Source: Heligmosomoides polygyrus polygyrus (taxonomy: Eukaryota > Nematoda > Chromadorea > Rhabditida > Heligmosomidae). From it: a stretch of DNA of 64,000 nucleotides. The stretch covers positions 73,070,969-73,134,968 of the forward strand of contig OX377205.1 in the NCBI GenBank assembly GCA_947396885.1, given 5' to 3'. The position numbers and the translations under genes were made by a program. A model generated the notes under the pieces. It saw only the letters and a list, made by a program, of their open reading frames with translations, made no database searches and had not been told where the DNA came from. Positions 45,801-59,214 of the stretch are shown here, in pieces (position 1 is the first letter of the stretch; the number at the start of each line of letters is the position of its first letter).

Positions 45801-48800
45801 CAGTCGCAGACGTCCGATTCGGCTTGTCAGAGACTCGTACGAATCGATGTTCATGGCCAAGTGCGTGTTGACGAGGACACCAACGCCGCCTACTCCCCTG
45901 CTGTCGCATGTTCCGAGGAACAGTTCTTCTCCGGAGTCGTAGGCGGCGTGTAGGGGGTGGTGTCTTCTCGTCTCGGTCAGTCCGATGACGTCGTACTTGA
46001 TCTTCCTGGCTTGCATCATCAGGTCCTCGACGGATGCTTCCGACGCAAGCGTGCGGGCGTTGTAAGTACAGATCGTCATCCTAGTCCTTCTCAGTTTGCG
46101 CAGCCTGGTTAGGCCCTGAGATTTTAGCAGCCTCTCCGTACTCGTCCTTCCCATCGCTGCAGAAATGGGGGCTCTTTCGGGGTCAGGGGAATGAGGCCCT
46201 TTAGTGCTGCTGTGTTTGACTGGAATACAACACGGGTAGCTAGTCAGGCTCTGTCGTGCGGGCGGGGTACTCCGGGCAGCCAGCCAGACTGCCCGAAGGG
46301 ACGGGGCGAGACTTAAGGCGGCCACGAATCGCCTTACATGTACTCCCAGTCTACCGAGCGCAAGTTTTTGGCCGGGCCGCCACAGTTACAATCCGCACAG
46401 TCGCGGACACATCCACGCACACTGTGCACGAACATGCCGCTCCCACGCACAAGGAACGCATCGACCTGACACAGCAGGAACAAGGAGTCCATCCCTGCAT
46501 CCCACCTGCGTCTCTGGGCAGTACACGGTCGCATTTGGTTCACGTTTAATTCCCCTATCCACCACCCGGGGACGCGCCACGTGGCCCTGCGACAAGCGGC
46601 CCGAGATCCCTCTTAACAAGAGAGCCCGAAGGCTCTCTATCGAGGGAGATCCGTGGAGTCTCAAATACGGCGCAGTAATTCGTAGTGTACGATATCCCGT
46701 TGCGAAGTGGGGAAGTGCAAGGTTTGACAAGTCGGTAGCTTACGATGTCCCTAGGTGACAAGTGACAGCAACAATTAGGAGTTTAGCCACCTAGAGGATA
46801 ACCCATTAGGTAGAAAATGTGCCTAAAACGAAACGTTTTTTGGCAAAGTATCTCGGTCATGATGAAACTCATCTCTCATCTAAATCGTACCATTGTAGCA
46901 AGAAGAAAGTCAAGTTTGGCGAAGAAAGTCTGCAGGTAGAAGAAATGCCTAAGGAAAAGGAAAAAAACTTGGCCATTTTCCAACTCACGAGGGCGAGTAC
47001 GAGGAAGCAGACGGCCATGCAACCTTGCGACAGGCATCCGAATATGATGATCCGAATCCTCTCCGATACACAGGTGCTTCTATCGGAAATCGGTCCAGCG
47101 ACGATTTTTACCGCCGCTGACAGTGCGTACGGTATCGCCGTCGCATAGCCGGTAGAGCCTACGTCAAGGTGCAGCACCTGGAACCGTGGACTTGCTACCG
47201 TATCTGACAGCGTGGGCACGTGTGTTTCGGGCTGACCTTATTCACGTAGACCGGTCCATAGTAGAGGAAGGAGAAGAATCCTAGGTGCGCTCCGATGCTC
47301 GACAGCCAAACTCCGATAACACATGGATCGCGAATCACATGCAGATACGGTACGGGGGCGTGCGTTGACATGCCGACGTTCGCTTTGTTCCGGTAGATTC
47401 GACTTAGCTCCTTTTCGCTCACGTTCCTGAAAGAAACTGCGTTGAGGACCTTTCAGCTGCGTTCGCTCCTCACTTAGCAGCAGGCGTTGGCTTTTTTCTG
47501 GAGTGGTTCGACAAGCATTAATTCATGCCTAACATTGACGTCTGTGTTAGGTGTGGTTGAGGTAGAATGAAAATGACAAGTTTACTGCCAGTTGGTCTCG
47601 ATACGGAGAGACTAAACGGAAACGTCTGCGCTACTGTAGTTTCTCGATTCAAGAGGTCGAAAAAGCTACACGCCAGAAGAGATTGCTTGTGCTCGCCACC
47701 TGAGATGCTCAATCCTTCTCAACTCCCGAGCTTTCGGCTCCAGCACACCCAAAAATGCAGTGATCACCACGTTTTTCCAACCCCACGCGATGTTCTAAAC
47801 CCGTTTCTTACGCTTTCACCTCTCTTGGCAGGAATATGGGCAATGGCTGTGCACTTCTGCTCTCAAGCGCCACCGCATGCTTGCACGCCAGAAGAAACTG
47901 CATGGATTGACTTCGTCTCTATGTCCTTCTACGAAGGCGGAGCGGCGCTCTTACCTCTAGCACGCTCCAGATACGGTCAAAATGCCAGTGTCTCCAAGTT
48001 TTCGCAAGGCGGCCATTTGACTGTTGGGCACGCCAGGAGAGCTTCGAAGGAGCGTCCCAGACGGGCGAGATGAAGAACGCCCGCTCCAAGGAAATTTCGC
48101 CCAGAAACTGCCGAAATCCCTACCGAATCATCGTGATCACGACGATTAGCAGTTGCGTTCCTTCTGGCAGACCACCGTTGGCTCGACCTTTTGAAAATTG
48201 GGTCCATTTCAAGCAATTATAGTTGCCTGTAGTTCACACGCAGAAGCTTTGCATTCAGCAATCAGTTGAATATGCGATCGCGGATCCGGAAAGGGAAGAG
48301 TGCTATTAAACCGACAGCCTACAGAGAGACGGAAGTCCAGTTAGAGTTAGAAGTTCTCTGGCATGGACTTCTACAACATCCGTTATACGCGATCGATCTT
48401 CCGCTTAGTAACTGCCGTGTTTTCCGATCGCTTCAGTACTCCTTCGCAGTAGGCAATTCAGTAATTTACTGTACTCAAAGATGATGTCAAAAACATCTCC
48501 CTTCCCTGGTCTCCCTTGTTCGCTTTTGCTGATGGATAGGACTCTGTAATTGTAATGGAGGGATGGCAATATATATCATTTTCAAATCGAATCGGACGGT
48601 TTTTGAATCGAAATTGACACTTTTTAAATCAAGTTGGACACTGTTCTCAGCTAGCTTTAAGGGTTTTGAAATCAAAGCGAATTCTTCCAAATGAACTTCA
48701 GGCAGGTTAAACTACAGACTCAATCAGATGGTTAAAGTAATTTTTCTTCAAAGAAAGTTGGGTATAGTTCTTTTTGAATTTTTTTTAGCTCACCCAATAA

Positions 48801-51800
48801 CTGTAATAATTTTGTAAAATTTTTATTTTTTGAGAAAAATATTAACTTAATTTTTTAAAACAAGGCAGAAATAATTCAATGCATTAGAATGTGAGATCGC
48901 GCCATGCACCCAAAAAGTTGGTAGCAACTTTTATTTGATTGATATTGTAAGCGCTACCTACATGAACCATTAAAATGAGGATATGTGTGGTTCTTACAGA
49001 TGTTTTGTTTTATGTTTAACAGGTGTCAAGCTCCATACAAATAGAAATTCAGCTATCTATCGAATAAAAATCTCGACGTGTTGGACAAGGACACGGCACA
49101 ATATTTTTTGGACTAAAAATGGCCGCCTTCCTGTTCTTTAAAACAGGCTTTGAACAATTATTTTTCTTAACTAATAAAATTTTCATAAAATTTCAAACAA
49201 TGTACCCCTTATTGGGTAGATGGGTTAAAATTTCTAAGAAAGTTATAGTAAAATAAAAAAAAAACAACAAAAATCATTCTAAAGTTTTTGGAGTGTCTCT
49301 AGTTTAATGTAGAAGAAGCACATTTCAATTTGGAAGAGTTCGCTTCGATTTCAAAAGTCTTAGACTGGTTTAAAAGAGTGTCAAATTTGATTTGAAAGGT
49401 GTGGTCCATTAGTATCTGCTTGTATTTTGCGCAACCAAGCGCCTCAACTACCTACATATTTTCAATGTACTACTGGGAAAATTACGGAGAGTCCAAAAGA
49501 GCAACGAGCTCACACTCTCTCCGCAGGCGTTTTTCGGCCTGTTCATCATTTTCAATAGCGTTTGCCCCGCTTGGTGGCGGGGTCCGCTCTTCTGGTCTGG
49601 TGACGCCACTTCTCCCGATCAAACGCTTGGTCGGGATGGACACCAGCTAACTTCAAGTCCATATGCAACGTATCTAGCCAACGTTGTTTCGGACGTCCTC
49701 TGGGCCGTTTTCCAGGGACTTCAAGATTCAGGCCAATCTTACACACGGTGTCGTCGTTAGCGCGAAGGACGTGACCATACCATCGTAGACGTGCTTCGCG
49801 CAACTTGTCAGCTATCGAGGCGACATCGAACCTTTGTCGCATGGTTTTATTGCGAACGCGGTCCAATCGCGTTACTCCAGCCGTCCACCTTAGCATTTTC
49901 GTCTCCATTACACTGAGGCGGCTTTCAATTTCCTTCGTTTTTCGGCCTGTTGCTCTACTGATTCTATAGACAGGACGGGCAGTGGCCGTTGCAGTGGAAG
50001 CATAGTGTGTGTTTGCTCGTTGTTCCCATTCGGACTATTTGTAGTGTTCTTACGATTCGCATTAAGTCGAAAATACTAATGCATAGATGTTGAGACATTT
50101 GGTGGAGTAAAGAAGAAACGAATACCCGTCCGTTCTCTGAAGACGACGTGAAGTCGAAACGGATGTTGAGATACACCTACAAACATCGTGTGGCACAACG
50201 TGGAAACAAAGATTAGCGAATGTGCTCTGCAGTAAATGTATACAAGCCCTTTCGGTAGAGAGCAAAATCCGCCAGCAAGGAACACCAGGGAAGGGAGAAG
50301 TTGCTCACGCTATTCTTGCTCTAACAAAGTTATTGTCACAGAATACGTATACTAACAAAGACAACAGAACATGCCGAGGTTTAAAGAGGAGAAGGGTAAA
50401 GTTGGAAGTCATGTCATGTTATGTTGAGTGATTATACATTGGATCCGGCGCCGATTCGGATAATTCAGATCCGTTATTCTTTCAAACTCCGAATAAATGG
50501 AACATGGATTTTTAAAGGCCTGGATCTCAGGGTGATTCAAACAAACGTTTTCATCCAAGCTGATTTTCGGATGATTGATTGATCTTGATTCTGATCCAAA
50601 TTCGGTCTCCTATCCATATGGGGGTATTCAATACTCGATATGAGGAAAAGTTAGTTATGAATCAACCGAGAATTGAACGTCAGGAAGACCGAGAACCTAA
50701 CGACTGACGTGAACGAGTCCGGCTCCATTGAGATTAACGGTACTGAACTTGCACGCACTTCGGTGTTTAAATACCTGGGATCAGCAATAGCGTCTGAGGG
50801 CGGTCTGATGGTCGAAGTGACTCACGCGTGAGTGCAACTTGGTCCAAGTGGCGCTCGTTGACAGGAGCACTACGCGACAAGAAGATCCTGAGCGCTGAAA
50901 GGACCGTTGTCCGCTCGGTAACAATGTACGGTGTTGAGTTATGGCCTGCTACGAAGGAAACGGAAAGTCGCCTCAGCGTCATGGAGACGAAGACGCTGGG
51001 CTGGACTGCTGACGTCAAGCGACTACATCCGAAACGATGGCAATCGGCAGAAGTTCGGTGTCACGCCGATAGCGGACAAGATGAGCGAATCTCACTCGGG
51101 ATGGTACGGCCACATTCTGCGTGGGAAAGAAGACAGCGTCTACAAGATATGCCTTAACTGCGAGGTGATTCGAAAGCGGCCTAGAAGACTCCCAAAGCAG
51201 CATTGGTCCGATACGTTACAAAATGGACATGAAAGGAACTGGCGTGTACACCGATCAAGCGCAGGATCGGGAAAGGTAGCGTCACGACAACAGAAGAGCG
51301 GATTCCGTGAGGGTAGCGCAGATGCGGAAAGCACCAACCGTCTTTTCGGTGCACCCAGTCTAAGGTTCTTGGTTCAGGTCTTGTATAAGTAAACGAAACC
51401 TTCAGCTTCAGTGCGCAGCAGATCCAAAATAAGGTTTGATTAACGCCATCGTTTATCCTTTGCCCTTTTAATGAATGATTTGTAGAACATTGCATTCAAA
51501 TGTTTGCCTAGTTATTTCTCGGGGGTCATGCAAGCGGTGTATAGCTATAATAGAAAGCAACGTCATAGCAGAAGCAGTCTAGATAACTATACAGTGGTAA
51601 AACTGAATGACCTGTGAAGCGTTGGTGAATCTCTGAAGAAGCAGTAGAATGTGAGGAAGATGAGGATGGAGAAGATTCCCTGCACATAGTACAGAGACCT
51701 CCAACCGAAAGAGCTTTCACAGAGGACGCCGGCCAACGGCATCGTGATGATTGAGCACAGCTGAAGTGGACACAGATTAGACTTGATTTTTTTTTGGAAA

Positions 51801-54800
51801 ATGATCAGTGATTGCGGACGGAAATGGCAGAAAAATCATTTACGTAGTCACTGCCAACAAACAAAGGATTCGTAGGTTCTGGGAAAACGCCTGCCTAAGG
51901 GCAGCTTGTTTAGCCACCGGCCATGGCAGACTGTTCTATGTTAAAGGAATATCGAACAGTCGAACACAAAAGCGAATGGAGTTTAGCTCCAGTATCAACA
52001 GAAGTGAGGGTGTTCACCTGTACGTGTGTGGATAGAATGGCGATGTACGTTCCAGCCTCTCGTAGAGCTGACCATTGTGATGCAATCGCGCCTAAAGCGG
52101 AGAAGCCGATGCCAATAGAGAAACCCTGAAGCTGCGGCTTCAGCTTCTGAACTTGAATCAGGACATGTTCTCGTGCTCTTATGTCACCTGTAGAATCCGC
52201 ACCACGAAGACATAATTGTATCCCCATTCCACGGCAAACGGCAGAACAAGTGTGGCGATCGCCGAATTGAGGCCGTAGATGGTGAGTGTTCTCCTGGAAG
52301 TCAGTTATGACTCTCTTGATTTTTTAACTGCTCAAGAAAGTGAATAGAATTCTTGGATTTTTATAAATTCTTTATTTTTCTGTAACAACTGTTAATTAAA
52401 ATTCATTGTAAAGTGCAGGAAGGCGACAATGTTTTAGGGCGTTCTAAGAAGAGGCCGTGATTATCGTTTGATTGATGGTGTAGATGCCACCCGCTTGAAA
52501 CTTCGAGGTGAAGACATTTGTTTCTTTTACAATTGAACTCCCCGCACACGGAGGTTTTGCAATCAGCTAGCGAAAATAACGACGTCCTGAGTGCTATCAA
52601 TTCATTTAGCGCAAAATTCCTACTTTCCTCCACTTTAAAATCTACTCTGAAAAACCATTTTGTTTCAAGCAGTGTGTTTACTTTTTAGGGTGGATGAGTA
52701 TTGAAAAATTCTCATCATGATGTATAAAATAATGCAAACGTAGTAGGGTTGAATCCTCACAAACTCTTCAAACTTACTTGTTCAGGTACGCGAGGACTAG
52801 AGCAAAAATTGGTCCTTAAGCAAACAAAAACAACACTTAGGCGTCATTTTTTCGCTTTCAGAGCGGGATTGGAGTACTCCAGACTGAGCAAAACGTGCAA
52901 ATTCCTAGTAGTTTAACAAAATTCATGAAACTTATATCCCTGCACCTAAAATAAAAAAAATTATCTAGTTGTTGCCGACTGTTTCTGTTCGTCTCTTAAA
53001 CACTATGTTGATTTATGCGCTTTCAGACTTCGCTTGATTTATGGATTTACGCTGATTGTTTTTTTAAACGTTTTGTTGTTGTTTTTCCCTACATGTGGCA
53101 TCACATGTAATAAATCAAATCAAATCAAATCAAATCAAGCAGTGTGTTTACTCTCTAGGGTGAACGAGTATTGAAAAATTTCTGAGGAACTCATAGCAAA
53201 TTTTCCTCTGACAACAAGTGATATCCACCTCTTTAGAGAGGTCTGCTTTAGTGTCTGGAAGACGCTCTTTTAATATGGAAGATGTTTCGTTCGGTTTTAG
53301 AAGTGCTTGATTGGAAAGTGCCTTATTTAGGTTGGAAAAAAAGCCCATTTTGTTAAAAAGTGTTCCATTTGACTGAAAATGCCATATTTTAGGTTGTCCC
53401 ATAAGTCTCCGCCGTTTTTTTCAACGATTCACTGCAGATTTCGCCAGCGGTCTCTTGCATAGCGCTGCATAGCTTTCGGAAGAGAATGATTTACTCTATC
53501 AGAGCATGTATTGCATTTCTTTATTCACCATGAATTTTGTCAATTTTTAGTTCGTTGAAGTGAAAAGCGAAAAAGTAAAAAAGTAGCCATTTGCGCACTT
53601 GTTCTCTCTGCCTAGGTTTGTTATTTTTTGCGCACTTTTTTACAACACTTAGAAGACAATGTCCCGTATAAAGGATAAGGATAAGGATAAAGGACGGCGT
53701 TACTCAATCCCTTTTGGGATGCGCCAGCGCATTCTACTTCTACGGAATATCGCGGAAGCGACATGAATGCGTATTTGGCCATACAATGACTTGCGGTGGC
53801 CAGCCGATGAACAAGTCAGCGCTTTATCCTTCCCAGACAAATCTGGTACCAATTCACCGACCCCGGAGGGATGGAAGGCTTGGTTGGCCTGGGCGGGAAA
53901 TCCGAACCAGGAACCTGGTATCGGGTGCACGCGACAGTCGCGCCTCCTCCGACTGCGCTACACGCGCCAAATGTCCCGTACTACAAGAATATGTGTTGGT
54001 CCTATTTTCTCACTTGCCCTTTATTGATTTTTAAAAAATCAAATAGGGAATTCCGACTTTTTCGTCCGAATTTTTACCAAAACTCCGGTTCTGTGGTTGA
54101 ACTTTTTTGCTTGGTGTTATATGTCGTTTGGAAGAGGATGTCTTGCTCAGTAAGAATTTGTGTCGCGTTTATTGGCTCGCGCTGATTTCTGTCGAATATC
54201 AACAACTGAAGAAGGAGAAGGAGTTGTTGGTGAAGACGATTTTTCTCTTTTTGGCATTTTGTTGATATTCAATAGAAATCAATAAACGCGACACATATTC
54301 TTATAGAGCAAGACATTCTCTTTCGAATGACATATAACACCAATCCAAAATTCCAATCACAGAGCAGGAACTGTCGGAAAAAAAAATACCATCCTCCTTC
54401 GGACGTCCCAATTTGATGATCTAAAAATCAATAAATGACAAATGAGCAAATAGCACTAACACATATTCTTGTAGTACAGAACATTTTCTTCCAAATGCTA
54501 AATTAAAAAGCTGCGTAAAAAATCACAAACCTAGGCGGAGAGAATAAGTGCGCAAATGGCTACTTTTTTACTTTTTCGCTTTTCACTTCAACGACCTAAA
54601 AATTGACAAAATTCATGGTGAATAAAGAAATGCAATACATGTTCTGATAGAGTAAATTATTTTCTTTCGAAAGCTATGCAGCGCTATGCAGGAGACCGCC
54701 GGCGAAATCTGCAGTGAATCGTTGAAAAAAAAACGGCGAAGACTTATGGAACAACCTAATACTCATATATCATCAAATCGTCGTCTTCTTCGCCAGTGAG

Positions 54801-57800
54801 CGGCGGCAACTTTGATAGCGGGTTTCTGGCTAAGCTTTTCTTCAATTATTTTTGTTTTTTCCTACACTTCCCTTGCGTTTTTGAATCTTGTTTCTAAGAA
54901 CTTATAGTTAGGGTTCTTTTTGTGCTCTGGTGCGTCACTCAGTGCAACTGTCACTCTTAACAGAGCGGATTCCAGTCTTATATTGATTCAGTCATTTGCA
55001 TTGAACCTTGGTCATGTCTCAGCGCACTAAGATCACAAAAAGAGCATCTGATGTGTCGGCCCATCTCAGCGATAAGGGTCAAGGCGTCGCCGATACTAGC
55101 AAGAATAGCCTCGCTCAGGTTGACTATTCTAGCTTGTCAGTTAGTCAGATCATCAATGCTGTTTTTGAAAGAAATAAGGATCTCATTATTGAGCGTATGA
55201 TGTTTGCTCTCATCTCCAAGTTACCGCTGGAGATGGCGGGTCGAATTAAATGTGAAAAGAAAGAGAGAAGCATTGTAATTGAATGGTTGCCTGAGCCACC
55301 CACCGACCTCTATCCTTCAGCCAAGCAGAGGGATCTCGAAGAAAAGGTTAGTGGAATCTTTGATGTTCTTAACCTTGAGTGTCGCCCTCTGAAATTATAC
55401 GGAATGGGTAGACAGGAACGCGGACGCATCCGCAAGGTAAAGGTGGTGCTGCCCTAGAAGTCGCACTGGGCAACGGCCCTCTCGAACTCATGGCCGCTTC
55501 TAGGGTCCGCTGCATTTGCCAAGGTTCGTGCCCGCCGCAATATGACCCAGGAAGAGCGGAAACATGAGTTCGAATTGAGGCAGGGGTGTAGGGAACGAAA
55601 AAAACAGTTAAATGACGGGATGTGGGTGATGCACCGTTGAGAGCTAAGACGGGTCGAAGATCTTCCGAAACCTAGAGCTTCGGGAAACGTCCAGCTGGAC
55701 ACGGCAACCACACACATCCACCAGATACACAGCCATCAATTGTTTTTTGTTAAACTCGCGTAGCCTTGTAAACAAAATACATAATCTCCACCTATTCTTG
55801 TTTGTCTACGAGCCAAAGCCGTCTACTCTTTGTAACCGAAACGTGGCTTACAGACAAAATACCAGATGCTGAGATCCTTGCAAACTTTCCATACAGAGTC
55901 TTCAGAGCAGATCGTGGAAATCGAAAGGGTGGCGGTGTATGCTGCCTTGCCAAGATTTCGATTAGCCTAACTGTTGTTCACGTTCTCGCCTGCCTCAAAT
56001 CGGACTTTCTCTGATTAGATGTCTTCGACATAACATGCTCCTTAGCGTTCAGGGTTGTCCTAGTATATCGCCCACCCAACTCGAACGCTCATGAAGATGA
56101 TGCCCTCATTGATGCAATGTTGGAACTATGCCTTGCAAACAAGCATTTAATCGTACTTGGCGACTTTAATCTTAACATCGATTGGGTTGCCAAGTGTGGA
56201 CACAAAAACGGATACTTAGGAAAATTTATAGAATTCTTTGATTGCTGCAAATTGACTCAACAAGTGATGAAACCGACCCGAGGTGATGCAATTCTTGATA
56301 TAATTTTAACCTCTTCACCTATCGTTAACAATATTGCCATCCTTCCTCCGTTTTCATCTGTCGATCACAACATAATTGGCTTTATGTTCATATACCTTTG
56401 ATAAAACAACGTGAATTTCCCTTACCAAATTTTAGGAAAGCTGATTATCCAAGCTTGATGTCGTACTTCAGTTCCATAGAATGGTGGAAAGTTTTTGATG
56501 GACATCAAAACACTGATGATTTGTACAGAAGATTTTGCAAGGTGGTATATTATGGGTTATCCCTTCATGTTCCCTTTGACTTGGCAAAAGCACCGGTTCC
56601 GCACTATCCACAACACATTTCAAATTTGATAGCGCAGAAATCACGCCTTTTCCAATCGTTATTAAATCCACCTTCGCATCCGCACTATAAGAAGTTATGT
56701 CAAGAATTGGATCGACACTTGAATAGGTTTCTAGCTCACAAGGAAAAAATGTCTTTAAAAACGAGCAATAGTAAAACCCTTTTTTCTCTTATTCGATGTA
56801 GGCAGAAATCGAATTCTGAGCTGCCAGTGCTTAAAGATAATGCTGGTGTCATTTGCAAAACCGATCTCCAAAAAGCTAAAGCATTAGCTCGATTTTTTGC
56901 TTCTGTTTTCGATTCGGATTTGGAAGAGACCTTCGCTGAATCAGAAGGCATGTTTACGCAAGTGAATAATGATCAAATTGAGGCCATAGGTGAATTTATT
57001 ATACATCAAAATAATGTGTAAAGGTAATGAAGTGGCATAAGGGCTCATCGTCAGCGTGTTTTGATGGAATTCCTAAAATTGTTTTCAAAAATGCGCTCAT
57101 TCCCTTTGCAAACCCTTAGCAATTATTTTTAATGTTTCCTTAATTTACAGTGAAGTTCCTAAAATTTGGAAAGAATCGATTATCACGGCTATTCCTAAAG
57201 CTCAAAATTCAGCGTTAGTGTCGTCTTTTCGACCTATAGGCATAAATCCTACTCCAATGGAGATAATGGAAAAGATTTTTGGGAAAAGATTGTGGCATAG
57301 TTCACTAGAAAGAAAGCAATTTCATCTCAACAGCATGGATTTACGGAGGGAGCTTCTACGACTACTTAACTTGCCGATTGAACCTTTGACTGGAGTATTG
57401 CATTGAACAATGGAGACTCGGTTGATGTTATTTACACTGATTTGTCAAAAGCGTTTGACAAAGTAAGCCAACGATTGCTTCTAAAAAAGCTTTATAATCT
57501 TGGCATTACAGGATCGTTGCTTCAGTGGATTCAATCTCATCTGCATGAAAGACATATGCGGGTGAAAGTCGGTAATTCTTTTTCGATGAGCTATGATTGC
57601 AGAAGTGGAGTTCCTCAGGGAGGAGTGCTGTCACCGGTCCTTTTTCTTGCATATACCTGCGATCTTTCTGCAGTTCTATCCATGCATTCTCATGTGAAGG
57701 TGCATGTGTATGCCGATGACATAAAAATTTATGGGAGATACAATGATAGCAATAAGGCTGAAGTTTGCCAGGCCTTATCCCAGTCCATTAACATGATGGC

Positions 57801-59179
57801 AGTACGAGCTAATGCTTGGAAAATTCCTATGAATCCTTCCAAACCTTCAGTTTTCCATATCGGTGAAACGCCCATTGTAGAATTTGGTATTGAAAATACT
57901 TTGTTTAAGACTGTTGCTGAGGTTTGCGATCTTGGAATTTTTTTGGACAGCGGGTTAGATTTCAATAATCACATTGATATTATAGTACGGAGAACTTTAG
58001 AGAGTACTTTTTCTGTTCTTTTTTTAATTTTCAGAAATTTGAAATGACACGACAGCACGATACTGATCAAACTATATAAGTCGTACGTTTTACCAATACT
58101 GGAGTACTGCTCTCCGGTTTGGAATCCTTTCATAAAAAAAGCATATAGAGAAAATTGAAAAGATTCAGAAAACCTTCACAAAGATTTTGTTTAATCGGTG
58201 TGTAAACAGCATCAATTCTATTGGAACGTGTCCTAGATATCGAGAGCGGCTAAAACTATTCAGCCTAAATAGTCTACAGCACAGACGCATTGTAAATGAT
58301 CTAGTGTTTTGCTTCAAAATCCTAAAAGGCGAATCTAGACTTAAAGCTAGTAACAACTGGGCGTTTTTGCCAACACAAGGTCGGCTAAATAGGTACTGCT
58401 TTCGCTATCCCAAGATTAAGAAGAAAAACCGAGAAAAGGTTCTTAATTCACTGAGCTTGTTGGCTGCAAATGCTACCACCCAACCTATTAGAAGCACCAA
58501 ATGCGTATGTTTTTAGAAGAGGTTTAAAGAAAATAGACTTGCTTTCAGCACTGCATATTCCTGATATCGCCTAAGTGAGAAAAGATTCTGCTATTTTTCG
58601 CTTTCCTAAAGCCAGGAAATCTTTTGTTTTGGGTGTTTTTATTTTTTTATTTTTTCACTTCAGAGCGTTTTTTGTTTATTTTTTGCTCGTTCTTTCTGCT
58701 CTACTTTTCTTGTTTTTTTGCACTTTTCTGACGTTTGTTCGTTTCTTGTTTGTTTCTAATTTTCTTTGAATTTTAGAACTTCTCTGCTTTTTTCTGATTA
58801 GCCAGTGTTACCGTCTTAAGTTTCCCCAAGCAGCCGTCCTCGATGGGTTCTGATGGAGTTGACGGACCTACTAAGTTGGTATCCGGAGCCGATTTCTCTC
58901 AACCTGCAGTGTTGGCGGGCCACTGCTCTTCTTCATCAATTACCCATCATCCTCTATCACACCCTCTACCCATCATTCTTATCCGGCTTCCTTACCCTTA
59001 TTCTCCTAGAACTCTATCTTTTCTAAGTGACTTCTATTTGCCGTTTAAGAGTTATGCTACCATAAAAAAGTAACAATGATGGCTAGTTTTGATTTATTGA
59101 ATTTTTAACACCACGTATTTTCTAATGTGCAGTGTCCTTTTTAAATGTACTATTTTTTGTGCGCATGACATTGTGCAAA

Positions 59180-59214
<35 letters not shown>

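Noticed and set aside
45187..45953. Several 70-140-codon + strand frames
   Set aside because: These are antisense shadows of the RTE endonuclease coding region.
53110..53137. CRISPR-like short repeats (AAATC)n and the (AAAT)n/(TA)n tracts
   Set aside because: Simple microsatellites without spacers in a eukaryotic genome.
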